This document shows, piece by piece, positions 1-12,875 of a stretch of DNA of 64,000 bases. This stretch comes from Sarcocystis neurona. Lineage: Eukaryota > Apicomplexa > Conoidasida > Eucoccidiorida > Sarcocystidae. Both the position numbers and the translations under genes were made by a program. The stretch is from contig KL647289.1 of NCBI GenBank assembly GCA_000727475.1, positions 4,220,019 through 4,284,018 of the forward strand. The letters are read 5' to 3'. The notes beneath the pieces are model-generated. The model was not told the DNA's origin, did not search any database, and saw only the letters and a program-made list of their open reading frames with translations. The first letter of the stretch is position 1. Each line of letters opens with the position of its first letter.

Positions 1-540
1 ATATATATGTATATATATATGTAAACAGATATAGACACATACACTAACGAAGGTAGACCGGCAAATGTAGACAGAGAGAGGAAAATATGTCCGGAGAAAA
101 CTCCACGCGCAGACAGGAGTACGCATTTGTTATGTAACTTCCATAAAACGGGGAACTTCCAGAAGAGAAAAAGGGTCGCTGCCTGCACCCGGAGGACTAT
201 TCGGCAATTTCGACGCGCGAAGAAAATGCAACCCCTATCGCAGACTGCCGTAGCAGGCGGGGCGGCCGTAGCTCTCATGTAACGTCGCGGCCTCGGCAGC
301 GCCACCACGGCCAGTATATATATATATATATGTATATACCTACATAGAGCTGCTGCCGGTAAACGAATGTACGCAGACAGTTGCAGCCCATGATTGAGCA
401 CACAAAGGGGTGCGCCTATACGGGGGACTTTCCTGACAGCTGGAAACTATCGCGTCGACGACGAGGGCGATATGAAGGCAGAAGAAAAGTAACAAGGCAA
501 CACCAAGCAAACGACCAAGTAGGGAAGAACTAATCGGCGT
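1..540. other. No gene seen
   Basis: I see no convincing coding frame here. The stretch holds a (TA)n microsatellite at about 314-337 and another short TA-rich patch at the very start. Confidence 0.5.
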
Positions 541-607
541 ACACTAACGAAGCCATACTTCGACTGAACAGAGCTTTCCAGACTTCTGGGGGCGCTCCAA
601 AGGAGTG

Positions 608-917
608 GTGTGCAACAGCCTTGAGCAGCAGTCTTCAGCAGCAGTCTTTAGCAGCAGTCTTAAGCAGCAGCTTCCGGCAGCAGCGTTTAGCAGCAGCGTT
701 AAGCAGCAGTCTTCAGCAGCAGCCTCGGGGAGCAGTGTCAAGCAGCAACGTTAAGCGCAGTCGTAAGCACCAGTCTTAAGCAGCTGCCTTAAGCAGCAAC
801 GTTAAGCAGCTGCGTCAAGCAGCAGCCTTGAGCAGCAGCATGAAGCAGCAATATTATGCAACAGCGTTACGTCGCAGCCTTGAGCAGGAGCGCAAAGCAG
901 CAGCCTTACGCAGGAGC
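608..917 (+). repeat. Degenerate 13-bp AGC-based minisatellite
   Basis: About 23 head-to-tail units match the loose consensus TTNAGCAGCAGYC, with a few 12-base units. Clear consecutive units start at 621, 634 and 647, and the last one begins near 905. The period of 13 is not a multiple of three, so every unit changes reading frame, and TAA/TGA triplets occur often on the plus strand. The antisense frame 544-741 shows a 13-residue periodicity purely because 39 bases make three units. I read this as a non-coding minisatellite that grew from an AGC repeat. Confidence 0.8.
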
Positions 918-959
918 GTCTAGCTGCGCGCGCCGGGCAAGTGTATCCCCGGCAGCAGC

Positions 960-3900
960 AGAAGCCGGGGGCTAAAGCTGGCGATGCATTCGACAGGCCA
1001 CACGGAGGTACAGCAACTCAGCAACGACTGGCACAGCAGCAGCTGCATGCAAAAGCGGCAGCCGCAGCTGCAGAAGCACAGTAGGCCTAGGGGAGGGGGT
1101 CAGGATGGCGGCAAATGACGAAGTGGGACGACACATAGGACGGGGAATAACGGGAAAGGACTGCCCCTGTGGGAGCCACAGAAGTCAATGGGCTCCTGCA
1201 TGAACAGCAGCGGAGCGTGGCACTCACAAGCAGCAGCAGCAGCAACAGCGTGTAGCAGCAGACCCTCTGTAACTGGGGACCCAGCAACTACGGCGCTTCC
1301 AGCAAGCAGCGGCAGCAGCACCAGATACAGCGCTGTTCAAAGTACGAAGAGGAAGATAACAGCCGCCACAGCAACCCAGCAGCCGCCGACAGGAAAGTCG
1401 GCCGGACGCAGATAACCGGGATGCCTGCAGCGGCGGCTGCAAGAATAGCGCACGCAATATCAGCAGAAGTAATAGCAGCAGCAGGGTTAGCCGCGGAGCC
1501 GACTCGGGCGACCCCATACAGCATAAGCAACAGAAAGCGGCTACCCTGTGACGGCAGCAGTCATCCCAAGCGCAGCAGCAGCAGCAACAAACACTAAGGA
1601 CCCATCAGCTAGCGCCGGGAACGGTCTATCAATGCAGAGAATCGCAAGACTGCTGAAGGCGACGACTCTGTAGAAGCAGCGCCGGTGCCAGAGGGAGGGA
1701 GTCGGCACGCATCTGCCACAACCGCGGCAGCACCAACGGAAGACAGACTACGGCTCCTGCAGCAGGTAGCGGGACAAAGACGGCAGCAGAGAAGCTGGAA
1801 AGCCAGGAAACGCAGAACTTTGGCTGGAGAGATAGCAGCTGTGACTTTGATTTTAGTACCAGTAGCAGCAGAGAGAGAGATGTACAGTCTTACTCGCGCG
1901 GCAGCTCGTCTAACAGCCCTGGACGCAGCTGCACAGGCGGCTTCAACCTTCAAGCAGCAGGAGCACCGCCAGGAAAAGCAGCGGCACATCGTTTCACAGA
2001 GGTCTTGCTGCGGTGGCTGAATGTGGCCGCAGTGAGGCAGCCACCTTCTCAGTGAATCAGCCAACAGCAGGAGCTGCTTCCGGGCAGCAGCGCGGTAAAC
2101 GGCAAGGCCCTGCACGCTCCTTCCATGGGCAGACCCCGGCGCGAACGCAAAGAAATCACGTCGTCTTGTCGCAGCACGAGGACCAGCCGCAGCAGGCGCA
2201 GCCGCCGCGGCAGGTGCAGCAGCCGCAACGTCGGTTACTTCCATTACCCGAATGCCGCTGTCGCTGTGAGGCCGCTTTGCATGTGTCCATCGTACTCGGC
2301 GTCGCGTTGGGTGGCCAGAAAATGTCGGCTGCGGCTGTCGCAGTGGACGCTGCGTTTGCTGCTGCCACTGATGTTGGTGCACATGCTGCGGCAGAAGAAG
2401 CGCTTGCGATAGCTGCAGCAGCAGGTCCTGATCCTCCTCCTGCTGCGGCAGACGCCTTCCTGTAGCATTGACGGATCTGCTGTTCCTCTCGTGTACAGCC
2501 TCCGGGGGAGCCTCTTCTCCTGCATCACCTGCAGCTCGACACGGCGCGTCAACAGGAAGCACTTCCCGCTGGTCTGCAGGGAAAGCTGCCGCTGCCTCCT
2601 CTGTCGCCACGGCTTCTTCAACAAGCCATCCCGCGCTGCGCATGAAACACCTGCAGCCAACATTGTTGCCAACAAGAATCCTAGCAGCACCGTGAGCAGC
2701 GTACTCAGCGTTCGTCCACTTCACAGCGTACCCCCGCACATATACACATATGTGTAACTATATTTGTATAGCATATACGTAACGACCTAGGCATGCATGC
2801 TTAGGGAGTGTGGCTGTGTACGAACGCTTCTGTGTGGAGGACTGAGGACGGCGAAAGTAATTCGGCCGCATCCGTGAAGCATCCGCTGAAGGTGAAGGCG
2901 AGACAAAAAGACCAGGAACCGCAAGTCGTAGCGGCCGTGCCTCCGATCCCTACGTACGAGCCGTCGCAGTGCGGCACACTACACAACCGCTCCCAAAAAA
3001 TCCCCCAACAGCAACACCAGATTCGCAGGCTCGCAGGAAAGCAACCACAGCAACGACAGCGTTAGCAGCGCAGCGCCAGCAGCCAAACGAGAAGCGTCGG
3101 CAGGACTGACCCTGGCACCAGCAGCAGAATTGACTCCAGCAGCCGCTAGCCATCAGGAGCAGCAGAGACGCCAACAGCGGCAGCTGAATCCCCACAGTAG
3201 CAGCAGCACAATTTCCAGCAACCGGAGAGCAAAATCTGCAGCAGCAGCAGCAGCAGCGAAACGAACTCCGCAGAAACACTTGATCAACAGGAACAGCAGC
3301 AGTAGGGCGAGCAGCATCAGCAGTAGTAGCAGAACTCGCAGCAACAGAGCCAGCAACAGCAGCGGGCGAACAGCAGCATCCGTAGCGGCGACCCAGACGC
3401 AGCTTCCGCAACAGCGTCGCGGCTGCTGTGAGACACGTCTAGCGGACCCGCACACAGGAGGACGCTTGCTGCGTCCACAAGACGGCAGGGAGAACCACGC
3501 GGCAGCCCACCGAAGGGCAGGGCCGCGACGTTCGGTCAGCTTAGTGTGGCTGTCTTTGCAGTTGGCGTTCTCCGCTCAAGACATCTCGCTCCCTATACAT
3601 GTGATAACCTACGGAGTCAAACTTCTCCTCTGATTTCTCCTATCATCCGTGAGTGCATCAACCACACATATTTTGCTTCACTGAGGTTCGTGGCGTCCAC
3701 GTGTGTCCACAACACAGCCCCTTCCTACTGCACAGCATTACCCGCCACCGCGCATGCACGCATGTGTCTTTCCCAGCGGGCCATCGCAGCCGATCTGCTA
3801 CGAGACCCAGGCAAGGAGGGCAAGACAGAGCAGCAGCCGCTGAGGTCGACGCAACACGAGAGGCCGCGCAAAAGAAGGTAGGAACACGAAAGGCAGAGAC

Positions 3901-4200
3901 TGTCACAAGCCGTTTCGAACGAGAGAAAGTGGAAATGACGTCCTCGCTACACACAGCGTCCGTGGCAATCCCCACTGCACACGCAGCCGCACACGAACTG
4001 CTGCAGAGATAGCAGCACCAAAGGAGGAGAGACGACGACACGGCCACCTAAGTCTTACGCATGCTACAGCAACAGCAGGACGACAGGCGAGTGCCGCTGG
4101 TAGCTACGGCTGCTGCTGCGTTTACGTCGGTGTGAGTGAGCCTGCGCTGGCTACCGAACCAGCTTCCACGCGGTGAGCGGGAAAAGCATACAGCGGCGTG
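960..4200. other. AGC-rich region with unresolved coding content
   Basis: Long frames open on both strands: 1609-2739 minus (376 codons), 1685-2020 plus, 2013-2465 plus and 3130-3633 plus. All are dominated by Ala, Gln, Ser, Arg and Cys runs. Pure AGC runs lie mainly on the plus strand (about 1210-1260, 1560-1590, 3200-3380), which by the polarity rule seen elsewhere favours plus-strand coding. I could not find a consistent exon chain or any family motif, so no single frame is annotated as a gene. Confidence 0.35.
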
Positions 4201-4205
4201 TAGCT

Positions 4206-7200
4206 CTACCGGCCACAAACCGGCATCCTAGTGTCAGCTGTCGCGCGCACGTACCGCAGGATTTGCAGCTGGCTTGCCCGAGCCCAGCGATCGTTCACGT
4301 AGCGCGCGCATTCTGGAGAACAGGGATTTCCTCGCGCTGCTGCTATGACTCCGGCTGCTGCTGCGGTCGCACGAACGGAGACTGCTGCTGCGGGCGCTCT
4401 TGCTGCTGCTTGTGCTGGGCTCCCGTGTACCACGGCTTTGAACAGCAACTCCCGGCACAGCCAGCACAGCAACCAGTGAACCATCTCGGCTCCAGCTTCC
4501 ACCAGGATTACGAGCCTCGCACGCAGAGAAGACAAAGAAGGCGCCGCTGCTGCGAGCGACACCGGCCTGCAGCAGCGTAGCGACAGCCGCAGCAGCCTCT
4601 CAAATAAACGGACTACCGTGCGAGACACTCCCCACAGCCACCGTCCAAAGCTGCCGTTGCAGCCGCTGCAGCAGGTACGCGATGTGACGGCATCTTGAAG
4701 GCCCCTGCAGAGAGAGGTGTCGTTGTCGCTAGTCTTGCTGCTGGACCGGCTGCTGCGCCGCCTGCCATCAACAAGGCGTGGCGTCCCGTGCTGCGGCAGG
4801 CACGCGTGCTGCTGCGTGCTGGCGTGCTCAGACTGCTGCGTTAATAGTTGCTGCTGGCACCTCTGCATTTCTGAGTGTTGCTCCTGCTGACCGTCCAGCG
4901 GCTGCTGCTGCGTCCCTGGCTGCGGCTGCTCCGCTTCCGAGACCCACTGCTCCTTCCCCTTTGCTGCACCTTGGTGCTGCCGCTTGCCGGAATGCTGCTG
5001 CGGCTGAATGTCTGATGCGTACGGCTTCGTTCGTGTGTGCTGCAGGTCGGTATCTCTCTCCACCAAATGGATGGGGTGCTGTGCGCGTAGACGGTGCTCG
5101 TTCTGTTGCTGTGCAGCGGCCAGCGCCAGCGAAAAAAGCAGCGACACTAGGGCTGTAAATTCGTGCCAGGGCTCGCCTTGGATACGTTGCAGCAGCAGAG
5201 GCACGCGTTGCAATCTACCGCTGCTCACGTCATTGTCTGGCAACGTTTCCGCGCTCCAACAAGGCTGTTCCTCGTGACAGCTGCTGCTGGTGCTGGTCCG
5301 CATGTTGTTGTTGCTAGCATCCCCTTCGCTGCTGCCCTTCCTCCACCTGCGACTGCCGTTGTTGCTCTCGCTGCTGCTGCCGCTGCTGCTGCAGCAGCTG
5401 TTGCAGCTGTCCCTGCTGCGAGGGCAGTACGGGCATCTGCCGTTGCTGCGTCCTCTGCTGCAGCACAAGCCGTCAAGCAGCAGCTCGAGATCCCGCACTC
5501 GCCGCTGCAGCACAACCAACAACGTGCTGAGCATGCAGCAGCAGTCCGCGAAGCGCACGGGGATGCCGGCTTTGCCGCACTGCTGAAGCAGCGCCAAGAG
5601 CACCTACGCAGCAGCAGGAAACAGAAAAAAGGACGCAAGGGAACTGGTCAGAGACAGACGCCATTGCTACACGAGCAGACACATATGTATACATATATAT
5701 ACATATAAGCACCTGTACAAAGAATAGAGAGCGTGAGAGAGAGAGCAAAGAGAAAGTAAGAGAGAAGGGGCCTACGCCGTAGCTCTTGGCTTCCAGAACT
5801 TCTTCGAGAAGAGTCTTCCAAAAAGAATGAACAGGAGCAGCAGACTCTTCGGCAAAAGCCGCAGCGCCGGCAGGCGAGGGAACTCCTGCACAGGTGCGAC
5901 TACGCGGCTGCAGCAGAGGCTGCACCCGGTGTTTGCGGTGCTGTTCCAGCAGGTGCAGTCCTTGAAGCATTCCCACCAAGACGCATGCAATGGAACGGCT
6001 ACTCCTCCTTCCTAGGCCAGCACCGACAGCAGGAGACAGAACCCTTCCATCTGCTGCAATTCCTGCAGCACCACTCGTGTCGCTCTGGTTGCTGCACCAG
6101 GGCACTCCAACACGCAGCAGTGCGCCAACAACAATCTTGAGCGTCGAATGCTGCAACACATCGCCCTCTCCCCGACTACCTGTTGCCTGCAGCGCGGCTG
6201 CTGCTATTGATTCTCCTCCTGAAGTTGCTGCTGTTCCTGACGCTGTCGCTGCTGCCACGGCGACCGCTACCCCTGTTGCCGTGCGCGAACGGCTCCCCAC
6301 TGCTGCAGCCTCCGTCCTCCACCGGTGCGTTGACATCTTCAGGTCCCAGCGCCACGGTTCCTGCTGCTCTTGTTCCTGCTGCAGGTGCTTCCCTCGTTGC
6401 TGCCGTGGCCGTCCCTGCTGTCTTGGCAGCCGCGGTGTACCCTGGCACGGGTCCCCCCCCTGGTGCTGCTCTCGATGCGGTGTCTGCCGCTGCTCAGGCT
6501 CCGCTGGCAGTTGTGCAGCTGTTCCACTGTCCTGCTGCACTTTCGGCTGCTGCTCCTCGCCACCCCACAGAGGCTTCTGGTCAAAACAGCACTGCTGCTG
6601 TCGACTGTACACCACAAAGGCGAAGCCCACCAACCGCAGCAGAGCAGGGTTGACCCTCCGAAAGTCCCTGTGGATCGCCTCTGTGCGAAGCTGCATTCTG
6701 CTGCACCTGCCGTCACACCTGCTGCTGCGTTTTGTGGACGAATCGTCCAGCTGCTGCTGCAGCTGCTGCAACACAAATGTAAGGAGGAACAACTGCGCCT
6801 GCTGCAACATCAAACGTACTTCCACGTGTGGGGGTTCAACGTTCGCAACCCATGCATGCGTCGGAGTATTTGTCGAATACTGTCTCATGGGGATAGATAG
6901 CCACTTCGAGCCATTCCTGTTGCTGCTGTAAAGCCCTGTGTGGTCTTCGCAGAGCGCTGTAGCTGAGGCTTCCGGAAGCTGCAGCAGCTGCAGCATAGAA
7001 GCAGCGAAGCACCGCCGTAAACAACGAAGAACCCACCAGTTCCACGCAGCAGTCGCCTCGGCCGCAGTTGCTACTGCATCGGCAGCAGCTTCAGCAGCGA
7101 CAGCAAACGGCAGCGGGGAGCTGCTCTTACATTCTGGCGTTGCCAGTGCCACCCGCAGCTCTGCCAAGTATATTGCCTGCATCTGCTGTTGAACTTCTTG

Positions 7201-10200
7201 CTGCCTCTGCTGCTGAGTCAGCAGATTGCCTCGTTGCTCCACTTGCTGTTCTGCCTTCCTGTCACTCCGCAGTTGACACAACTGCTGGGCCACCTGCGGG
7301 TCGTGCAGCAATCCCGCGTGCAGCGGTTCTTCCCCTGGAACCCCGTCGTCCTGGCTGCCCGTGCTGCTCGTCCACTGCAGCAGCAATCGTTTCCGCTGTT
7401 GCAGATGCTGGGAAGGTTGATGCTGCTGCTGCTGTTGAGACCGCTGCTGCGGCGGATGCTGTTGAGATCCCTGCTGCTGCAGCTGCCGTTGCTGCCGTGG
7501 ACAAGGTTGAGTGGCCTGCAGCCTCGGGGCCTCTAGACAGTGAGGAGGAATCTGGAAGGCAGTTGCCGTAGCAGCCGTTAGGAACAGCAAAGCTGTGTCT
7601 CTGAGCTCCGAGAGCACGAGAGTCAGCAGCAGCTGCTGCGGCTGCAGCGGGACACACCCAGAAGAGCCACAGGCAGCAGCAGCACCTCCCATAGCAGCGC
7701 ATGGCAGGGGTCGCACGACGTCGTCACAACGCGCATTCGCCTGTCGCTGCTGCAGCAGAGGCTGCGCAACAAAGCGTCGTGCAGTCGCTGCTGGTGGGGT
7801 CGACATTTCTGCCGTCGGTCCTGCTGCAGCAGATTCTGTTGCTGCTCTTTCCTCGGCAGCAGCACCTTCAACTGAGCTCCTCTGCTGCAACGCTTGCTGC
7901 TGTTGCTTTTCCAGTCTCTGCCGCTGCTGCTCACCCACCAGTTGCTCCCCCCACACACAACATTCCTGCTGTTCCTCCCAAAGCCGCTGGGACTCCCGTT
8001 GCTGTTGTGGACTCGGCCTCTGTTGCTGCCTTCGCTCCTGCTGCTGCTTCTGCAGTCCTTCACCAGCAACGACAGCGCGCCAGTGCAGCAACCGATACGC
8101 CAGCGCCTCCGGCTCCGCAGGACCCAGCAGCAGCACCAGTAGTGCATGCAGTGAGGCAAGAAGCTCTGCTCGAGCGGTTACTGCCTCACTGCAACAATTA
8201 TTGCAACCAGGTGGCAGTCGGAAGCTGAACGTCGCCGCTTCCAGCCCGCCTACTAGTGCAGCTGACCACGCACAGACTTGTGCCACTGCGGTGCAGCTGC
8301 TGTAGGACTGCAAGACTGCTGTTGCCGCTGCTGTCTGCACTTCTGCAGCTGCTTTGCTGACTCTGAGCACCACGCGAGTCCACTGCAGTAGCAGCTTGTA
8401 AGGAAACGCTTGCGCTGCCGGATGAACATCCTGACGAAATGATGCTGCCGATCTTGCTGCTGCTGGTTCCACAGTAGGTGCTGTTCTGCCACCTGCGGCG
8501 GCTGCAGAACGGGAGTCACCTGTTACGCGTGTTGCCTGCGAACCCCCAGAGGCTCCTGTCGCAGTTGCTGCTGCTGCTTCGCGCTCGTCACCATCAGCAA
8601 GGCCTTCTTCTTTTGCTGCTCCTCTGCGTGCTGGTGCTGCCGTAGCTGCCACAGCTTGCCTCAGGATACAAAAGCAGCTGTTCGCAGCTCTCACACCGGC
8701 TTTCCACTCGGAGAGAAACCGTCCCCTTCCCTCCTCGGCGGGTGGAGAAGCCAGAGCTACTGCGGCTGCGGCTGGCTCCGGCGCTGCTGCCGACAGTCCC
8801 GGCGGCTGCCACCATGCTGCAAAGCCCTCGCTGGTGTGACGACTCGTACCACTAGCCCACAGCCGAGAAGACTTTGCAACGCCTCTCAGCACCTGTAAGG
8901 CGGCCTGGTGATACTCTTCGCGCAGAAGTAGTGCAGCGGCGCGCTGGCCTCCCACCTGCTGTTGTTCCTGCGGAGATTCACTGCAAGAAGGTCGACCTTG
9001 ACGCACACATGTTCTCTGCTGATCGTTGCAGCGTCCGGGCAACTGCAGCGTTTGCAACCGCTGCAGCTCCTGCTGCTCCCGCTCGCGCCGCTGGTGTAGC
9101 TGCTGCTCCCGCTCTTGTCCTTGGAGCAACCACTCCTGTTCCCTTCGCAGCAGCTGCTGCTGTCGCTTCTGCGGCTTGGGGTCTTGCAGCAGCAGCTGCT
9201 GCGGTCGCAGTTGTTCTTCACTCGTTTCCTGCAAACGAATTCCTTCCTCCGCAGGGCCGCGTCTAGAGGCAAAACCTGCCCCAGTGGCAGCTACTCCTGT
9301 GGCTCCATTGCGTAGCCCTATCCCTGCAGGACTTGCTGCTGTTGTGGCTGCCGTTGCTGCTAGGGCTGGACTCGTTGTTGCCGCTCGCTCTGGTTGCCGG
9401 AGAACCATGAAACGCCGGGTATACGGCTGACGCCCCACGACAGAAGCCGCTGTTGCCGTGCTGCATCTGCTCCACATGGGCAAAAACGGATGGGCGCCCT
9501 GCTCTGCACCGGCAGCAGCCCGACCCACAGCGGCGCCAACAGCACCGGCACGAGCTAGCGCAGCTGACCCTGAAGCAGCAAGAGCTGTATGCGGGTTACC
9601 AGCAGGTGCTGGTGCACAAGGAGGAGTCGGAGCCGGTGTCGCAGGAGCATGTCCAGCAGCAGCAAGAGGAGCAGCAGGCATCCCTGCTGTCGCACGAGGA
9701 ACAGAAGCGGCAACAAAAGCAGTCCTTGCAGACTGAGGGGACACAGCGTCTGGCAGAAGAGCAACATGCGGCCGCAACCCTATCGGCTGGACAATTGCTT
9801 CAGGCTGCGTACACAGGTCGCGTTTCTGTGGTTGACTTTGAATGCTGAAGAAGGTTTCCAAGCTGGACGACGCGAGAGGACGACTCGTCGGTGAGGCCGG
9901 TCCCGCTGCTTCTGGGGACGCTGCTGCTGCTGCTGTTGCACTAGCTGCTGTTCCGACAGCAACCTCTTCGCCTCTCCGGTGATCTCCAAGTTGCTGTACG
10001 CTGCGCACGAAGAGACTGAGGAACGCGTCCAAACCTGCGGCGCCTCCCTCTCCGTTCCTCGGCGTTGCTGCTACGTTCCCGTTCGGCGTTCCCTCCGGTG
10101 GTACTGTCACTGCGGCGGACCCGTCAGCAGCAGGCGGCGACGGGAGGGGCGGGCCACATGCAACAGAGAACCCCACTAGAGACAGAGCCGCAGCCAGTCG

Positions 10201-11094
10201 CGGCACTAGAACTGTCGGCAGTAGCTGCACCGCATATGGGATTGTGGCCGCAGCAGCACCTGCAGCAACTTGTGTGGGACATTCTCGCTCGTCACGCCAA
10301 CGTGCGGACGATCCGTCGCAGGAGCACCAGTCGCAGCAACGCATGCAGCAGCTGCTTCGACAGTTGCTGGCACCGCCAGTGAGGTGGCAGCCTCCATCGC
10401 ACGTCTTCGAATGAGTTGGCGCGGAGCAGCTGTGCTTGTCCTTCTCCCGCAGAGGCGACCTTTTGGCGCTGTTGCTTCGTTCACACTGCTGCTGCTGCTG
10501 CAGCTCCTTGTGCTCCTGCAGCGGCTGCTGCTGGACGTCCCCATGCCCAGTGCGCAACGGCCGGCCGCTCTTCTCCTCACAGAGCTGCCGCTCGCTTCGG
10601 TAGAGCCGCGGTCCCTTGTCCTCATCGCGCGGCTGCGGTCCCCGCTGTATCCCACCGTTCTGCGGCTGCTGCTGCTGGACAACGCAGCTGAGGCCGGGAC
10701 ACGCCTTCTCTGTGGCAGCAGTCGCAGGGGTTGTGCAGCAGCGCCGGCACTGCCCTTCCGCAGCAGAAGCTGCTGCAGCGGCGCGGACAGCGCAGGTCCT
10801 GGCCGCTGCAGCAACACGCTCAGCGTAGGCCTCGCAGAGATGCTGCAGCGCGACGACGCCGTAAAGGGTCATCAGCTCGCGCAGCAAGCGGCATCGAGCC
10901 GGCACCGACAAGTGCTGCAGCAGTACAAAACAAGCAGCAATCAGACCGAAAAAGGAACTCCTTGCAGGTGGAGAGCAGCAGCAACAGCAGAACTTGTGGG
11001 GAGACTTGGCAGGCGCGCAGTGTAGACAGCACAAGGAGCACGTCAGTTCGCTGCGTGCGAGAACGATCCGCAGCCGCTTTGCCTCAGAGAGCAC
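4206..11094 (-). CDS. Giant Gln/Ala-rich helical protein of unknown function
   Basis: Exon 1 (11094-5776) gives 1,773 codons. It ends at a GTAGGC donor in phase 0 inside ...LLEEVLEAKSYG. Exon 2 starts in phase 0 at 5603 after a ...TGCTGCGTAG acceptor (VLLALLQQCGKAGIP...) and runs to a stop at 4206. The 172-base intron contains the TATATA tract, and the predicted product is about 2,238 aa. Leu-rich helical blocks (for example near 7,130-6,830, 6,640, 5,850 and 5,590) alternate with long Gln, Ala and Arg/Glu/Gln linkers. Each helical block resembles an alpha-solenoid unit, so a RAP/heptatricopeptide-like or HEAT-like scaffold is possible, but no RAP motif was found. GCT repeats on the plus strand, hence AGC on the minus strand, agree with this orientation. 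The true start may be another Met or upstream exon, because the first 40 residues look partly intronic. Confidence 0.55.
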
Positions 11095-11099
11095 GGCAG

Positions 11100-11700
11100 G
11101 CCATCACGAGGCACCAGGACAGCAGGGTGAAGTCAGCAGGAAGTCAGTAGCAGCAGCACAGCAGAGAGCAGCAGCTGCACAGCAGCCACGAAGCCTGAAA
11201 GGAGACACAGAGCAGCGCGCAGCCGCAGATCAGTAGCAGCTGCAGCGCTCGCGACGAAAAACCCGGGCCTGCTCCGTGCGGAGCACCGCAGAGCGTATGC
11301 AAGGGGAACGCCGCATGCTTCCCACCTACGTCTCAGCGCGGCAGCACAGACAGATACACAACGGCATCAGCAGATGAGACGCCCCAGCAGCAGCAGCCGC
11401 AGCAGCAGCAGCGTCTTTTGACCAGTAGGCAAGCTTTGCAGCAGTGTAGTGCGTCGCGCTTGTGCGCTACGCCGGCTGAGAGAGAGAACATGCTTGCCAA
11501 CTCGGCGAAGACAAGTGCTGCAGCCAGTCCAAGGGCAGCAGAAGCACCGGCAAAAAGCCGCAGTCCCAATCGCAGCAGCCGGAACAGCAGCAGCCACAAC
11601 AGCAGCAGCGACTGGCACATTCCACTAGAAGTCGGAGGCGTCCACATGGCAGGAGCGCCAGCAGCAGGGACATAACCATATTGTTATAGAAATGGTACAC
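11100..11700. other. Upstream flank of the giant gene, no assigned gene
   Basis: The plus strand shows AGC runs (11150-11230, 11380-11410, 11560-11610). A plus frame at 11418-11675 reads a Ser/Ala/Asn-rich peptide. It may be a small exon of a divergent gene or 5' untranslated DNA. I see no motif and no clear splice sites. Confidence 0.3.
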
Positions 11701-11708
11701 TGACTTCC

Positions 11709-11835
11709 TACGTGAACCTATATATATATATATATATATATATACATACACATATACGCATATCTTATAATCACCCACATATACTATACACATATATATG
11801 TATATATAGTATTTAGTCATATACGTACACTATGC

Positions 11836-11868
<33 letters not shown>

Positions 11869-12784
11869 NNNNNNNNNNNNNNNNNNNNNNNNNNNNNNNN
11901 NNNNNNNNNNNNNNNNNNNNNNNNNNNNNNNNNNNNNNNNNNNNNNNNNNNNNNNNNNNNNNNNNNNNNNNNNNNNNNNNNNNNNNNNNNNNNNNNNNNN
12001 NNNNNNNNNNNNNNNNNNNNNNNNNNNNNNNNNNNNNNNNNNNNNNNNNNNNNNNNNNNNNNNNNNNNNNNNNNNNNNNNNNNNNNNNNNNNNNNNNNNN
12101 NNNNNNNNNNNNNNNNNNNNNNNNNNNNNNNNNNNNNNNNNNNNNNNNNNNNNNNNNNNNNNNNNNNNNNNNNNNNNNNNNNNNNNNNNNNNNNNNNNNN
12201 NNNNNNNNNNNNNNNNNNNNNNNNNNNNNNNNNNNNNNNNNNNNNNNNNNNNNNNNNNNNNNNNNNNNNNNNNNNNNNNNNNNNNNNNNNNNNNNNNNNN
12301 NNNNNNNNNNNNNNNNNNNNNNNNNNNNNNNNNNNNNNNNNNNNNNNNNNNNNNNNNNNNNNNNNNNNNNNNNNNNNNNNNNNNNNNNNNNNNNNNNNNN
12401 NNNNNNNNNNNNNCTACATAATCTGTACAGACACATATATATATATATATAGTAGTCACCTACGTACACTATGCATATATATATATATATATATGAATTA
12501 TAATCATCATCTACATACGCTATATATATAGTAGTTATATACGTACACTATGCATTTACACACCTATATATATATATATATAATATATAAAATAATCACC
12601 TACGTAAGCTGTACAGATACATTATATGTCTATATATGTAGTACGCATGTACGCATATTATTATTATATATATATATATATATATATATGTACAATAATC
12701 ACCTATATACGCTATACAGGTACATATATATATATGTATATTTATATATATATATATATATGTGAGCCACGCATATCGAACCCA

Positions 12785-12823
<39 letters not shown>

Positions 12824-12834
12824 GGGGAAAGAAG
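11709..12834. repeat. Composite AT-rich satellite with a recurring CACCTACGTACACTAT core
   Basis: (TA)n runs alternate with a conserved 25-30 base core close to TAATCACCTACGTACACTATG. Copies sit near 11768, 11813, 12453, 12500, 12531, 12593 and 12695, with spacing of about 30-100 bases. The array is interrupted by the assembly gap. Frames such as poly-Ile/Tyr found here are translation artefacts. Confidence 0.8.
11869..12413. other. Assembly gap (545 N)
   Basis: This is a run of N inside the AT-rich array. The size is not a round number, so it is probably an estimated gap. The true array may be longer or shorter. Confidence 0.99.
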
Positions 12835-12875
12835 CAAACGCATGCAATGTGCGCGACATGGTCCTGCACACTTAC

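Noticed and set aside
2950..3455. Minus-strand Leu/Cys-rich frames opposite AGC runs
   Set aside because: Poly-Leu and poly-Cys arise from reading the antisense of Gln/Ser/Ala-coding AGC repeats; similar shadows occur at 20,000-20,300 and 31,000-31,290.
11830..12469. Three long frames spanning the N gap
   Set aside because: They exist only because N codons are not read as stops; the flanks are TA repeats.
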